A stretch of DNA of 64,000 nt from Paramecium pentaurelia. Taxonomy: Eukaryota > Ciliophora > Oligohymenophorea > Peniculida > Parameciidae. Of the stretch, positions 50,265-61,868 are shown one piece after another. Both the position numbers and the translations under genes were made by a program. The DNA is taken from the NCBI GenBank assembly GCA_905183005.1, contig CAJJDO010000010.1:297865-361864 (forward strand). Reading direction: 5' to 3'. A model generated the notes under the pieces. That model was given only the letters and a program-made list of their open reading frames with translations, searched no databases and was not told the DNA's origin. Position 1 is the stretch's first letter. Each line of letters starts with the position of its first letter.

Positions 50265-50338
50265 TTTATTTTATGATGATTATCACAAATGGTGACAATT
50301 CTTCATGGACTTTAGTCATAGTTACACTGATTAATAAA
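50265..50338 (+). ncRNA. Box C/D snoRNA targeting large-subunit rRNA
   Basis: Box C ATGATGA at 50273-50279, box D CTGA at 50327-50330, and a 6-bp terminal stem TTTATT (50265-50270) with AATAAA (50333-50338). The guide next to box D, AGTCATAGTTAC (50314-50325), is the exact complement of GTAACTATGACT, a universally conserved part of eukaryotic 25S/28S rRNA in the helix-69 region. The fifth nucleotide upstream of box D would direct 2'-O-methylation to the second A of GTAA. Boxes, stem and guide are seen; the modification is inferred. Confidence 0.8.
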
Positions 50339-50342
50339 ACTA

Positions 50343-50421
50343 TATTCTTATGATGTAAAATCACGTACGGTCTGCTGAATATTCATGTAGATATTACGAA
50401 AACCCATTACTGATTATATAT
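50343..50421 (+). ncRNA. Second box C/D snoRNA candidate
   Basis: Starts 13 nt after the first candidate. Box C-like ATGATGT (50350-50356), internal CTGA (50375-50378) as a possible D', and CTGA at 50410-50413 as box D. TATAT/ATATA flanks can pair. The sequence before D' nearly matches the complement of the conserved AGACCGTCGTGA of large-subunit rRNA but needs a one-base bulge, so the target is unsure. Confidence 0.5.
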
Positions 50422-50437
50422 ATATTATAATAATTTA

Positions 50438-51112
50438 ATGAACTTAGACCCTAACGAATTATCAAAATGGAATTGCATTCTTGAACCTAAAACAAATGGA
50501 ATCAATACTTATAGTGGACTCTATATAGGAGACATTGATTGTGCTAAGGATCAATATTTGCTATAAAAATTACAAATAAGAGCTGTTTTAAGTGTGATTG
50601 ATTTTCCTGAAATTAATTTACCTGAATAGTATATCCATTCTAAAATATCAATTCCTGATTCAGAAGATTAATCATTACTTGATCATTTTCCATTGTGTTT
50701 CAATTTTATTGATGAAAATAGAAAACATACAAATGTTATGGTTCATTGTTATGCAGGAATATCAAGAAGTGCAACAGTTATTTTAGGTTATTTAATGTAA
50801 CATTTTGAATGGAATTTTGATCGTGCTTATTAAATATTATGGTGTTTAAGAAAATAAATATTGCCTAATGAAGGCTTTATAAAATAATTAAGAGTTTATG
50901 AACAAATTTTAAAAAAAGAAAATGATATAGACAATAATGATTATAAAAAAGAGATTAGTAATAATTCATAAGTCACTAGACAAAATTAGTTTTTGAAATA
51001 AATTGAATAAGAAATTGAGGAGAGACAAAGAAATTTAGAAATACTAAAATAAAAATATAAATAAATTTAGAGTACTAAATTGATATCTTAATAATAGAAA
51101 ACCATTTTGTGA
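50438..51112 (+). CDS. Dual-specificity protein phosphatase
   Basis: 224 residues in one exon. Removes phosphate from Tyr and Ser/Thr. The active-site loop HCYAGISRSAT has the catalytic Cys near residue 104 and its Arg six positions on. Upstream NTYSGLYIGDIDCAKD and the IPDSEDQSLLDHF segment with the general-acid Asp are in the normal places, as is the following LMQHFEWNFDRAYQ. The last 60 residues form a Gln/Glu/Lys coiled-coil tail not typical of minimal DUSPs. The start lies 25 bp downstream of the second snoRNA candidate's box D. Confidence 0.92.
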
Positions 51113-51181
51113 TATAATACTAATATACTATTCAATATTATTTTGTATATAAATGTTATCGTTTAATTTTATTAACATAAA

Positions 51182-52615
51182 ATGTAAAAAATTGTTGGAA
51201 AATATTCATTTAACATGAATCATTTAATTGGAAGAGGAGCATATGGAATAGTATACAAAGGGATATCACCTGATGGAATGCCTGTAGCAATTAAAGTAAT
51301 AGATAGAAGAATGATTAATCAAGTAACGTATATAAAATAACAAATTAGACTAATACTTAACAATTATTAAATGAGATTAGATCTATGAAGTAACTTAATC
51401 ATAAAAATATTGTTTAATTTTTAGATTTCTATGAAACTCAAAACAATTTTTATATTATATCAGAGTTTTGTAATGGTGGAGATTTAAGAGAAATTATTAA
51501 AAGAGGTAAATTAGATTCATTATCTGTTATCAATATCCTAAAACAAATCTTAAATGGGTATTGAATGAAATCTATTTAGTTATCATTAACTTTATTAAAA
51601 TTCAATAATTCATAGAGATTTAAAACCAGCTAATATACTTTTGCATTAAGGAATCCCTAAAATAGCAGATTTTGGATTTGCAAAGAAAATTGATTTTGAA
51701 AATGATTTAATGACAAGTATTGCAGGTACTCCTCTTTATATGGCTCCATAAGTTATTTTAAGATAACCTTATACATCAAAATGTGATATTTGGTCTTTAG
51801 GCATGATCTTGTATGAATTACTATTTTAAAAACCTCCCATTATTGCTGATAATATAATTTAAATGTAATAAAGGATTTGCAGGCCAATCATTGTACCTTA
51901 ATTAGATAATTCATAATTATAGTAATTAATTTAAGGATGTTTATAAATTAATGAAGAGAATAGAATAAATTGGGATGAAATCTATTAGAATCCACTTATT
52001 AAAGAATAATAAAATTCAAAAAGATAATATACAAGAATATTAGTGGAAGTAGAACCAGAATAAACAGATTACAGAAGACTTTTAATAATAAATTATTTAT
52101 AAATAGAATTTAAAACTAATTAAAGAATATATTTGAATTAACTAAATTTTGCAAGAAGTGCATTTAATTTTAGTTTTTTCATCTAAAAATTTGATAAATC
52201 TTTTTTAGATTTAGCTTAAAAATTAAGATGTTTTTCATTTAATTGGTTAATTTAGCTAGAAAATTCAAAGTTTTTAAAAGAATAATAAAAGTTTTTCAAT
52301 GATGAAAGAGGTTAATTTTGTTTGAATTAATTGAAATAAATGAAATAAGCATTTATTGATAATTCACCTGAAAATATATAATCGATGACTTTCAATATAA
52401 TAAATTTAATATAATTACTTGAAGAATACTTTTCAACTTTTACTATAAATTTGGGTACTTTAAATAGACATCAATTATTAGCTACATATATGATGAAATA
52501 CTTATCTAAAACATTAAAAACAGCTAAATTAAATGAATGTTTTTATGTTTTAGATATTTCAGATATTTAAAAATTTACAGATAAAGAAATTATGTAAAGG
52601 ATCTTAGAACCTTGA
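51182..52615 (+). CDS. ULK/ATG1-like serine/threonine kinase
   Basis: 461 residues with introns at 51323-51348 (26 nt) and 51558-51579 (22 nt). Kinase motifs: LIGRGAYGIVYKG, VAIKVIDRR, FCNGGDLREII, IIHRDLKPANILL, IADFGFAKK, GTPLYMAPQVI, CDIWSLGMILYELL. The GTPLYMAPQ with a short P+1 loop and the overall spacing fit the ATG1/ULK group involved in autophagy initiation. The C-terminal 190 residues are helical and Gln/Asn/Phe-rich without a clear EAT domain, so the subgroup is uncertain. Confidence 0.82.
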
Positions 52616-52681
52616 TTTCAAATAATTTTATTATATTTTATTATAAATGCATACAATAATTATAAATAACAAAAAATAAAA

Positions 52682-53618
52682 ATGTAAAAAACATTTGCTA
52701 TGGATGTTAGAAATATTGGAGGTCTTAGAGCAACAGCTGATCATCTCTATAAACATTAAATTGCTGTATAAAATGCAAAACCATCTATAAATATAAAACC
52801 ACCAAAACCTGTATGATTATATATAATAAAAGCCTGTAGATCAAAAATAGCGTCAAGAATGTAAATATAATGCTGATGATGATTTTAATAATGTACTTAA
52901 AACATTTAAAGCTGTTGTTTAAACTAAAAAAATGTATGATTAAACAATTTATAGTAGTTTAGAATTGATAACAATCAGCCTTTCATGAAAAAAAGAACTC
53001 CAAATAATAAGAATAAAAAAGAAAAATTTGAATAATATGAGCATGAAATGAATATAAAAGCATAAAAAAGAAGAATAGGAAGTGCTGGATCAATGTAAGA
53101 AAGAAAAAAGAATTAATTTGATCCTATAGCTCATCCTCCTGTATTTTTTAGAAGAGAAGGTTAAAATTTATCAAATTGTCGACTTGATAATTTAATGCAA
53201 TATATTGTAATTGAATTTTGTAATATAAATAGTCAAAAGAACAATAATAATCAGGTGAAAAAATTAATTTAAGTGCATCTATAAAAAGATGGTAGAGATC
53301 TAAATCTTCAAATAAAAAATCATAAATAAAAATACAATAATTTGTAGAAGAAACAGAAAAAAAAGATGGAGAATTTGTTTATGATTTACCTAAATTAAAA
53401 GGATAAGAGAAAAAGGATTATTATGAATTAAAAAAAGAATTAATTAGTAAAATAACATATTAATTTTTTAAGTGATAATATTCAAACATAGAATTTACAA
53501 AAGTGATGATTTAGAGGCTTTATTTGGTAGACTATTAATACATAATCCATCATTACATATGGTATGGATTGAAGATATTTTCAATGAAATTAGAGAAGAA
53601 TTTCTTGATTTCGAGTGA
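52682..53618 (+). CDS. Hypothetical protein, 279 aa
   Basis: Requires introns at 52811-52832 (22 nt, ends AAG), 52934-52962 (29 nt), 53207-53232 (26 nt) and 53472-53491 (20 nt) to stay open; the spliced length is an exact multiple of three. The product is basic and Gln/Lys-rich, with the only compact part at the C-terminus (DDLEALFGRLLIHNP, then IEDIFNEIREEFLDF). No family recognised. Placed between a kinase and a zinc-finger gene on the same strand. Confidence 0.65.
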
Positions 53619-53753
53619 AATTCATCATTAAAAGATAGATTGAACTATACTAATACATAAATATATTTTTGAATTCTTATATCTTTTTTATAATGATTCT
53701 AATTAGTTTTAAAAGAATAAGGTCTCCTTTTTCAATATTTTAATAATAAATTA

Positions 53754-54902
53754 ATGAGAAAATCAAATTAAAAAACAAATTAAAAAACTAATGACAATAA
53801 TTTGAATTATTTGAATGGAGGAGGATTTGCAATTCGCCCAAAATCATTACTTTGTACAGAATACAGTAATTTATAGGCACGATATGTGGTCGAGAGTTTG
53901 GAACAGCTTCTCTAGAAATTCATTAAAAAACATGTATAAAAAAATATTAAAATGATCTAATGAATATGGATCCTGGTCATAGATAATAAATGCCTACAAG
54001 TATATTACCTAATCTATTCATTTTTAGCTTAAGAGATTTTATAAAAATTGGACTAAGAAAAATAATTTAGAACATAAGTTGGAACAAAGGTTGGTTAAAA
54101 GTCATAGCAAGTCTTATATGAATAACCTTAATAAGTTATGGCTCTTGTTGGAGTAAGTGTATTTAATAACTTAATAGTGCAGAAAATGTGGAAGAAGATT
54201 TAATCCTGATAGAATCAGAAAACATGAATCTGTATGTATAGGACTGGAACCAGATATATAAAAAATAAAAGAATAATAAAAGGAATAGAACAAAAGGGCT
54301 GCTAAATATTTAAGGCCAAAATAAACTGGTAAATGGAAACAATAGCATTTGGAATTTTAATAGGCTTTAAGGGAAATGAGGAAAGTTAGATAATAAGAAA
54401 TAGCAGAAGGAAAAGGTAATCCTTTTGGTCATCAATAATATGGTTAATCTTATGGAATGCCAAATAAATAGCAAAATGCCAAATATGGAAAATCTAATTA
54501 TAATCAGTAATATAATAATAGACCTTAATCTAAATAACAATAGTAGAAATAAACATAATAATAATAATTGAATTTATAAGGTTATTCATAAAGTGTTAAA
54601 ACAACTCATAAATAACCTAATTTTGAATAATAATAAACAAAGATGATTTAAAAGACTCCAATTTCTTAAATGCCATAAAAATAATATTAATAATCTACTA
54701 AAAGTTCTTATAATGATGTTGGTTATGGAAGACCTGCTTATAATAATGGTGGAGCATGTAAATATACAAATGAATATTAGCTTACTAAATTGCTCATTCA
54801 AATGTTAGTACATTTAGTTTATTTACTTAAGATGGAAAACCAAAAAATTATGATAATTATCAAAGAAACAATCCATATGCAAAGAAGAATGGGTTATATT
54901 GA
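53754..54902 (+). CDS. ZC2HC1-like C2HC zinc-finger protein
   Basis: 349 residues with introns at 53854-53876, 54000-54027, 54153-54177 and 54758-54780. Two zinc-ribbon units of the ZC2HC/FAM164 type: CTICGREFGTASLEIHQKTC and CRKCGRRFNPDRIRKHESVC, each with CxxC, a His and a final Cys. The first is created by splicing: intron 1 sits between the first Cys codon's first base and its remainder. A Gln/Asn/Tyr-rich low-complexity C-terminal half follows. The family is common in ciliated organisms; its exact role is not established. Confidence 0.87.
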
Positions 54903-55088
54903 TCATTTTAACAATCATTATATTTAATTTACTTTGATTTCATTGGTTATTTAAAAAATATAATATTTTTATGTTTAATTTGGTATAAAAATAACAGAAC
55001 TAATATATATTTGATAATCATTTAATTAGAAAAACATACTCAAAAAGAGAGGAGTTGAATTAATTTAATTGTGGGTTTATTTATATTA

Positions 55089-56560
55089 ATGTTTATTTTT
55101 AAATTGCGGTATTATAATTCTTCAATTTTAACAGAACTGAATGCTCGATTTGGACTTCTAAAGAAAGGAATGTCAGTGATTGAATTGGGTTCTGGCTCAG
55201 TAATTATTTATTTAAATTAGGGTCATTGGACAGAAACATTGAGATAAGTAATTGGTTCAAATAGAGATGATCCAAAAGTATTTGCTATTGATGAAGTTTA
55301 ATTACCAAAAAGATATAGAGATGGAGTCATTTTCATTTAAGGAGATGTAGATAAAAAAGAAACTTTAATGAAACTTTAAAAATAACTTGATTTAAAACCT
55401 GTTGATTTAGTAAGAATAAATTAAGAATTTAGATAATATCTAATTTAGAAACCAGAAGTTAAAATGATAGAGATATTGATAATTTTGAATAAATTAGATT
55501 AAATAGAATTGCATTGAATATAGCATTAAAAACTTTAAAAACAGGTGGAACTATGTTGATTAAAGCAAGAGAAGGTTTACCTGAAGAATAAAACTATAAA
55601 TTTATTAATCTTTTCTTTCGTGAAACAATAAAGATTAGACCCTAAACAGCTAAATTAGATTTTCTTAAACATTATTATTTGGGATTAGGATTTAAATAAA
55701 GAGATGAATATCTAAAGTATCCAACCTTTTTTTAGAAAGTACTTAATTTTCAAGATGATGAACTATTGGAAGAAGAAATTCCCCCAAGCTTTTAAAGTTA
55801 AGCTGAAAGAGACTTAGAAATATTAGAGTTTTTATAATATGCTTCAAAACATTAGATTGCTGTTACTTAAAATTAAATAGATGAAATTAAATAGAATCCA
55901 AGATATAAAAATATTGATTGGGAAAAATATCCTCTCTTTATAGTTCCAGGTCCATTAACTGAATATTAATAGTAAATGATCTTAATTGCAAGATATAATG
56001 GTAAATTAAGTTTTACTCCTAACACTAATTCTGTGGAAGAGGATGTAAAGAAAGGTTAAGAAATAATAGAAAAAATAGAAAAGGCATTATTAAATGATGA
56101 AAAATCAAATGAATTATTGGAAGAAGGTGAAATCTTAGGTTAAGATAATAAAGAAGAAACAGAAGAGTTAAAAATAATGAAAGAATAAATTAATCGAATA
56201 GAATAAGAAGAAGTTTAATATGAAATGAAAAAATAAGATTAAGAGAAATTAAATAAGTGGTTACATGATTCTACACATAAATATATTTCAGATAATTATA
56301 AAGGGGTTACACCTGAAAAAATTATTTAATAAGAGATTGCAAAGGGAAATGTAACTAAAGAAGAATTGCTTGAATATTTTTAAATGAATGAAAAGAATTT
56401 AATTGAAAAGGCAAATAAAGAATATGAAGATTGTAATTTATATTTATTTAAATTTATAGAATTACAAAGAAAAGCTGATAAAGTAAATTAATAAATGACG
56501 AAAGAACATAGATAAGAATATTTTAACAGAAAAAAAGTATTGAAGACTAGAAGACAGTGA
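55089..56560 (+). CDS. FtsJ-like methyltransferase, degenerate active site
   Basis: 475 residues with introns at 55200-55220 (21 nt) and 55410-55432 (23 nt). The first 200 residues have the Rossmann fold of FtsJ/RrmJ RNA 2'-O-methyltransferases: ARFGLLKKGMSVIELGSGSG with HWTETL, VFAIDEVQ, VIFIQGDV, and LKTGGTMLIKAREG carrying the catalytic-type Lys. The conserved DMAPN position reads ISNLETRSQ, so the Asp of the K-D-K-E tetrad is lost. A 280-residue charged, partly coiled-coil extension follows and is not part of FtsJ. Activity is doubtful; a binding role is likelier. The exact start is uncertain. Confidence 0.75.
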
Positions 56561-56613
56561 ATTATTTTATTTTTTTTAATCTTAAAATAAGAAAATATTA
56601 AAATTTTAGAATT

Positions 56614-59600
56614 ATGAATATTTAAGAGGGAACAAGTAATCATATTTAAAAACCAACAGAAGGGGATTCATAATATTAAATAATTATAAATAAGGAATAA
56701 GAAATAACTCGACAATAACTAGTTATTAAATTGTAAGATTAGAATATCAAATTCACTGTACCAGACACTGAAGAAGCTTAAGAATTAACTTTTCTATTAG
56801 AGTAAAAGCAAAAATTACAAAATCCATTAGAGCCAGGTTATGTAGAATAATTTTTTCAAAAATACTATGAATTTGAAGAACGATTTAACTTATTTTTCAC
56901 TTGTAGTCCTAAAAAATATAAAATAACTTTTGACCTAAACTAATTTATCATTACAATAGTCTATTGGAGTACTTTCTTTAGTGTTCTTTCAGAATCTATA
57001 GTAAAAATGAATATATATTTAGGCTATCGAAAATAGCTCAATCATACAAAATGATAAAATACGTTAATAAATAGCTCATTAACTGCCTGTATATGCTTTT
57101 TTATATACAATATCTTCTTAAATGTATTAATTTTTAAATATTTTAGATGTTAACAAATAAATAAAAATTTAATTTGGATACTTTTATTTATATTTTTAAT
57201 AATTATTCCGTCATTAGTTCTAGTAGGATACCATTTGAATCTCTTTGGAAATTATGATGGATTTTCATAGGATTATATAGGAGTTGGGTATTGCATAGTA
57301 AGTATTGCAATTTTTATAAATTCTCTTATAAATAGAGGGTTTTTATATTTTATTAAGAAAGTTTCATCGGCAGTTATTGCTACATTATTTAATTGTAGTT
57401 TTTGTGTATTGGTGTCATATTTCATACTTTTTAAAATAGTAGCCTTTATATTATTGATTTAATCAGTAAGATTAGAATATATTATTGATAATATTACATC
57501 AATAATTGCACCATCAACCTTTTTAGTTATTTTATTTTTTTCAATATTCCTACTTAAAGGATTATTCAATTTACCAAAGAAGACAATTAAATATGACTTA
57601 TATTAGCTATCATTATTAAAATATGCAGATTAAGATATAAAAAATGAGTATCCTAATTATAAAATGAATAAAAAGGCAATAAATATATTTGGAAAATTAA
57701 AACTCTAATATATTGTTCCAATTTTAATTGCTATTTGTTACGCTACAATTGAAATCTTTTGTTATGCCAATTTAATAATTGGATTATAAACTTATGATTT
57801 TGAATAAATTATCACTTTTGGATTTTTACTATTAGCTATACCAATTTTTATAATTTTTGGAATATGTATAAGTAATACAAGATTCAAGAGGTAGAACTTA
57901 TATCTATACACACCTTTATTATTAGGTGCTGTTTTTAGTGTTATATGTATTAAAGTATGGAGTGTTACAATAGAAAACGAATATATAAAATCAATTTCAA
58001 GATTAATAGGTATATGTCCATTAATAATATCATTGATGTGGCTTACAGTAGGATTTTTTAGATCAGAAAAAAGAAATTAAAAACTATTTGTAATGCTTTT
58101 TTCATGTTATTCCTTTGCTTTACCTTTTGGAATTTTCTTAACTTTTTCTGAATATTTTGATGATTTTGGATTAGAAATAGGAGCTTATGTATTAGCTAGT
58201 ATTGGATTGATTCCAATATTACTTCTTATAATTTATTATATTGTTGTAGTGATAATCTATTTAATAAAATTACCTAAATAAGCAGAAAATCTATAATTTA
58301 TTGCTTTTGAGTATATAAACTTAAAGAATTATGCTATTTGGTATAATTCTATATGCTATGTAATATCATTTTATTTAATTTGCTATTTTGCATGGAATGA
58401 ACCAATCACAGCCACAGGAACTAAAAAAGGAACAGTAAAATTATTATATATAAAATTTAGATAATTGGATTATTAAGTATTCATTCAGTTTTATTTATTT
58501 TAACAAGTAATGCTTTATCTATTGAAGTAAAAGAGTAGACATAATAAGATATTGATGAATAATAGAATTTAACTTATTCTTAAAAGTTCAAAAATAGAAT
58601 GTAAGATAGTACAACAGTTGGTATAATACTTCCATTTATAGTTTTATTACCAATAGGTTTATCTGTTGATAGTGAAGTAGCTAAAAATGCTTTATTAGCA
58701 AATTCAATTGGAATACCATTATCATTTTTATATTACAAATTTTAGATTTCATTAAAATAAGAATCATTCAATTATTAATTATTCATTCAACCACTTGTAG
58801 TTATTTTAGGTTGGACATTTATAATAGGTCCTATTGGAACTGTATTTCCAATTGTTGCTGATTATTTTGAGAATTCATCTCCAGAATTTGCTTTATTTGC
58901 TTAATTGGCTGTTGCTTATTCTATTTTAATCATCATTATAAGTGTAACAGTTCTATCTATATTTTATTCTGTTTTGTTAAATAAAGAATAACTTGAAATG
59001 AAAAAGAAAGAAGTACTTAAGAAAGTAATGAGTGAATTTGCTGATAATGGTGTTTATGCAACTGAAGAAATTTCATCTTTATTATTTGTGAGATTTGTTC
59101 AACATAGAAATTCTATAAAATTAGAAAAAGATTTAATCAAAGGTGATCCTATTAATATGTATGAGCATCCAGAACCTAGTGAAAATAATAATATAAAAAA
59201 TATACTTGTAACAAAATAAGATTATGAAAATAAAATGAAATTAGAATAAATATAAGAAAGTAAAAGATAAAAAATAAGATAATCTTTTAGTGCAAATTAT
59301 ACAGATATATAATCTTAAACTTCTGCAGATACAATAAAATAATAAAATTAAGAAGAACATCATGGAATTTTATCTAAAATGCAAGATTGTTTGTTTTCAT
59401 GTTTTTTGTGTAGATTTGGATATTATGATTTAGAGTAAATAGAATTAAATGAAAATAATAAAAAAAAAGATTTAGAAGAAATAGAAAAGTTTTTTAAAAT
59501 AGAATAAGATAAAATAAATAAAAGAACAAAAATAAGAAGAGAAAAAAGATAATCAACTTATTTAGTAGAGGATCCAAAATTAGGTGATGAATATAAACCA

Positions 59601-61348
59601 ATAAAAGAAAAGCATTAACATAGAGTAGAAAGATTTTGGATAGCTGTCTATAATTTATTATTGGATTAAGGTGATTTCTCAAAATTATTAGAGATCTTAG
59701 CATTAGAAAAAGATTATGAAATATTAAAATAATATGAAAGTTTTGAAGAAGAAGATGATAAATTTACAATATCAGAAGAAGATTTTGCTTTATTAATTTA
59801 TGATAATTTTAAAGACAAATAAAATTCTTATTCAGATATTCTTTAAACATTAGCATAGACTAATTTCTTTTATTTAATTAAGTTATATCCTGAATTATAT
59901 AAATTTATAACAAAATTTAAGAATGCTTAAAGTGCAATTTAATATGAAAACCTTAAATAAAGTTAAAAATTTAATGATGAAAGATAATGTTTGGTTAAAA
60001 TAAAGATTCATAAAAATGAATTAGATGAATAATAATAAGAAAATGAATAACTTTATTAAAAATATAAATTAAAATTACAAGAAACAGAAAATAAGTACAA
60101 AATAAAAACACCTCATGATTATGAAAAGTGGATTTGGAATGCATGTAAATCTATTCATACAGCAATTTGGATAACACCTAAAAAATATACTTAAAATCTT
60201 ATGAATCAATTAGCAGATCTATATAGTAAAATTGCACCTATTTAACCAAAACCAAATCCTATAAGTGAAGATTGGACTAGAATAGCACCAAAAATATGCA
60301 ATTGTTTAGTTGATGAATTTAATAGATTTGATAGAAAAGCTAATGAATAGGAATTTCATTTTTAGATTACAATCACAAATTGTTTAGCAGTTGTGTTAAG
60401 AATTTATGATCTATATGGATTAATAACATTAGCATTTGATTCTCAAGTAGGATGGTTTGGAGATGGATCTTAATTTAAACCTATAAAAACAGTAGATTAT
60501 TCAGCTATTTGGAGTGAATATAACTTTTTCTTTTTTATGGCTCTTTTGATGAGTATTGCTTATATAGTTTTAGGATTATAAGCTAGTAAATAAATAGCAG
60601 ATAATTCATTTGGTTATAATGAAGATGGATCAATAGCAGGAATCAAAAGTTTAAGATTTTGGTTGAGTAAAACTATTTAAATTATTAGCGGATAATTTAT
60701 ATTTGTAATGAAAACATATATTGATGCTTTTATTTGTGATTATAGTGAATATCCATATATTTTAGTAAGATAACCCTCAGTAGAATGTATGAGTGATTTA
60801 CACTTTTTATATATAACTTTGGCGATAGTAGGTTGTGGAATTTATTATCCTTTGTCAACATACTTATAACCTACATTTCAATTTATGGATCGTTCTTTAG
60901 ATTTAAAATATAAATCAAATTTTGTAGTGTTATATATACAAGCAAAATTATTGATTTTAGGATCAAGCTCAGTATTTTCAAATTTGTAAGAATCAGCTTA
61001 TTTATATTAAATGCTTTTCTCATTTCTAGTGATGGGTGCTTTAATTTATTTCCATTTCAGACTTGATCCTTCATATATCAAATGGTTTAATGTTGTAGAC
61101 AGATGTTTATTACTAATCTTATGTTATGTATTTATATTTATAAATAATAGTTCTATTTTGGAGCATTCGTTATATTGGTTAGTAAAAATATTTTAGTTGG
61201 ATGGGTAATAACTTTAATATTTACTGTTTCTACATTAATATACCTAACTTATTTTTTGATAAAAGAGCGCATTAATTATAAGAATAAATAATAAACATAA
61301 GTAAGACCAATTGAATTCTAATAAACCCATTCAATTAGAGCCTCTTGA
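56614..61348 (+). CDS. Large polytopic membrane protein, 1546 aa
   Basis: Introns at 57001-57022 (22 nt), 57124-57146 (23 nt), 58435-58460 (26 nt) and 61128-61150 (23 nt). The N-terminal 110 residues are hydrophilic; then roughly fifteen or more hydrophobic helices run to about residue 780 (for example LWILLFIFLIIIPSLVLV-like and IGLIPILLLIIYYIVVV). A soluble block of about 430 residues, with a Cys-rich CLFSCFLCRFGYY anchor at its start, precedes a second set of helices (ALLMSIAYIVLGLQ to WVITLIFTVSTLIYL). The topology resembles ciliate-specific multi-pass proteins; I could not assign a transporter or channel family. Confidence 0.75.
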
Positions 61349-61868
61349 TTTATTAATCAATAATCTATATTTAATTATTATTAATAATAAATATTTTTTC
61401 AACCATCCTTATAAAATATAAAGAATTCTTCATTTGTTACATAATTCTATAGTAAGTTATTCACTATCTTTGGACAAAATGAATATTCATTTCAATTATT
61501 ATTTAAGAATGTAAAAATAATATAATCAACCAATAATAAATGAAAAGTAAAAGATAAAAACATATTTTGACCCTTAAATATTACAATAAAATCACATAAT
61601 CTAAAAGTATATACTTTTAAATGTTTTTATATAAAGTAATGAATGTCAAGAAAAAAGTTACTTATCTCATTTAGATTATAATTATAGTATTAATTGAACT
61701 ATTCATTATTATTGAATTAATAATTCTATATCTGTCAATTTATTTCTTTTTGAAAAACTATTGAAAAATTATGTCTTTGCTCCATATAAATTAAAATGTG
61801 GTTTTTTTAAAAAATATAATCTACCTTTTTGAATAGCAAAAAGCAATTTAAATAAAATTATAATTCTT
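61349..61868. other. Spacer between convergent genes
   Basis: 520 bp between the stops of two convergent genes. AT-rich, no frame or RNA structure that I would support. Confidence 0.5.
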
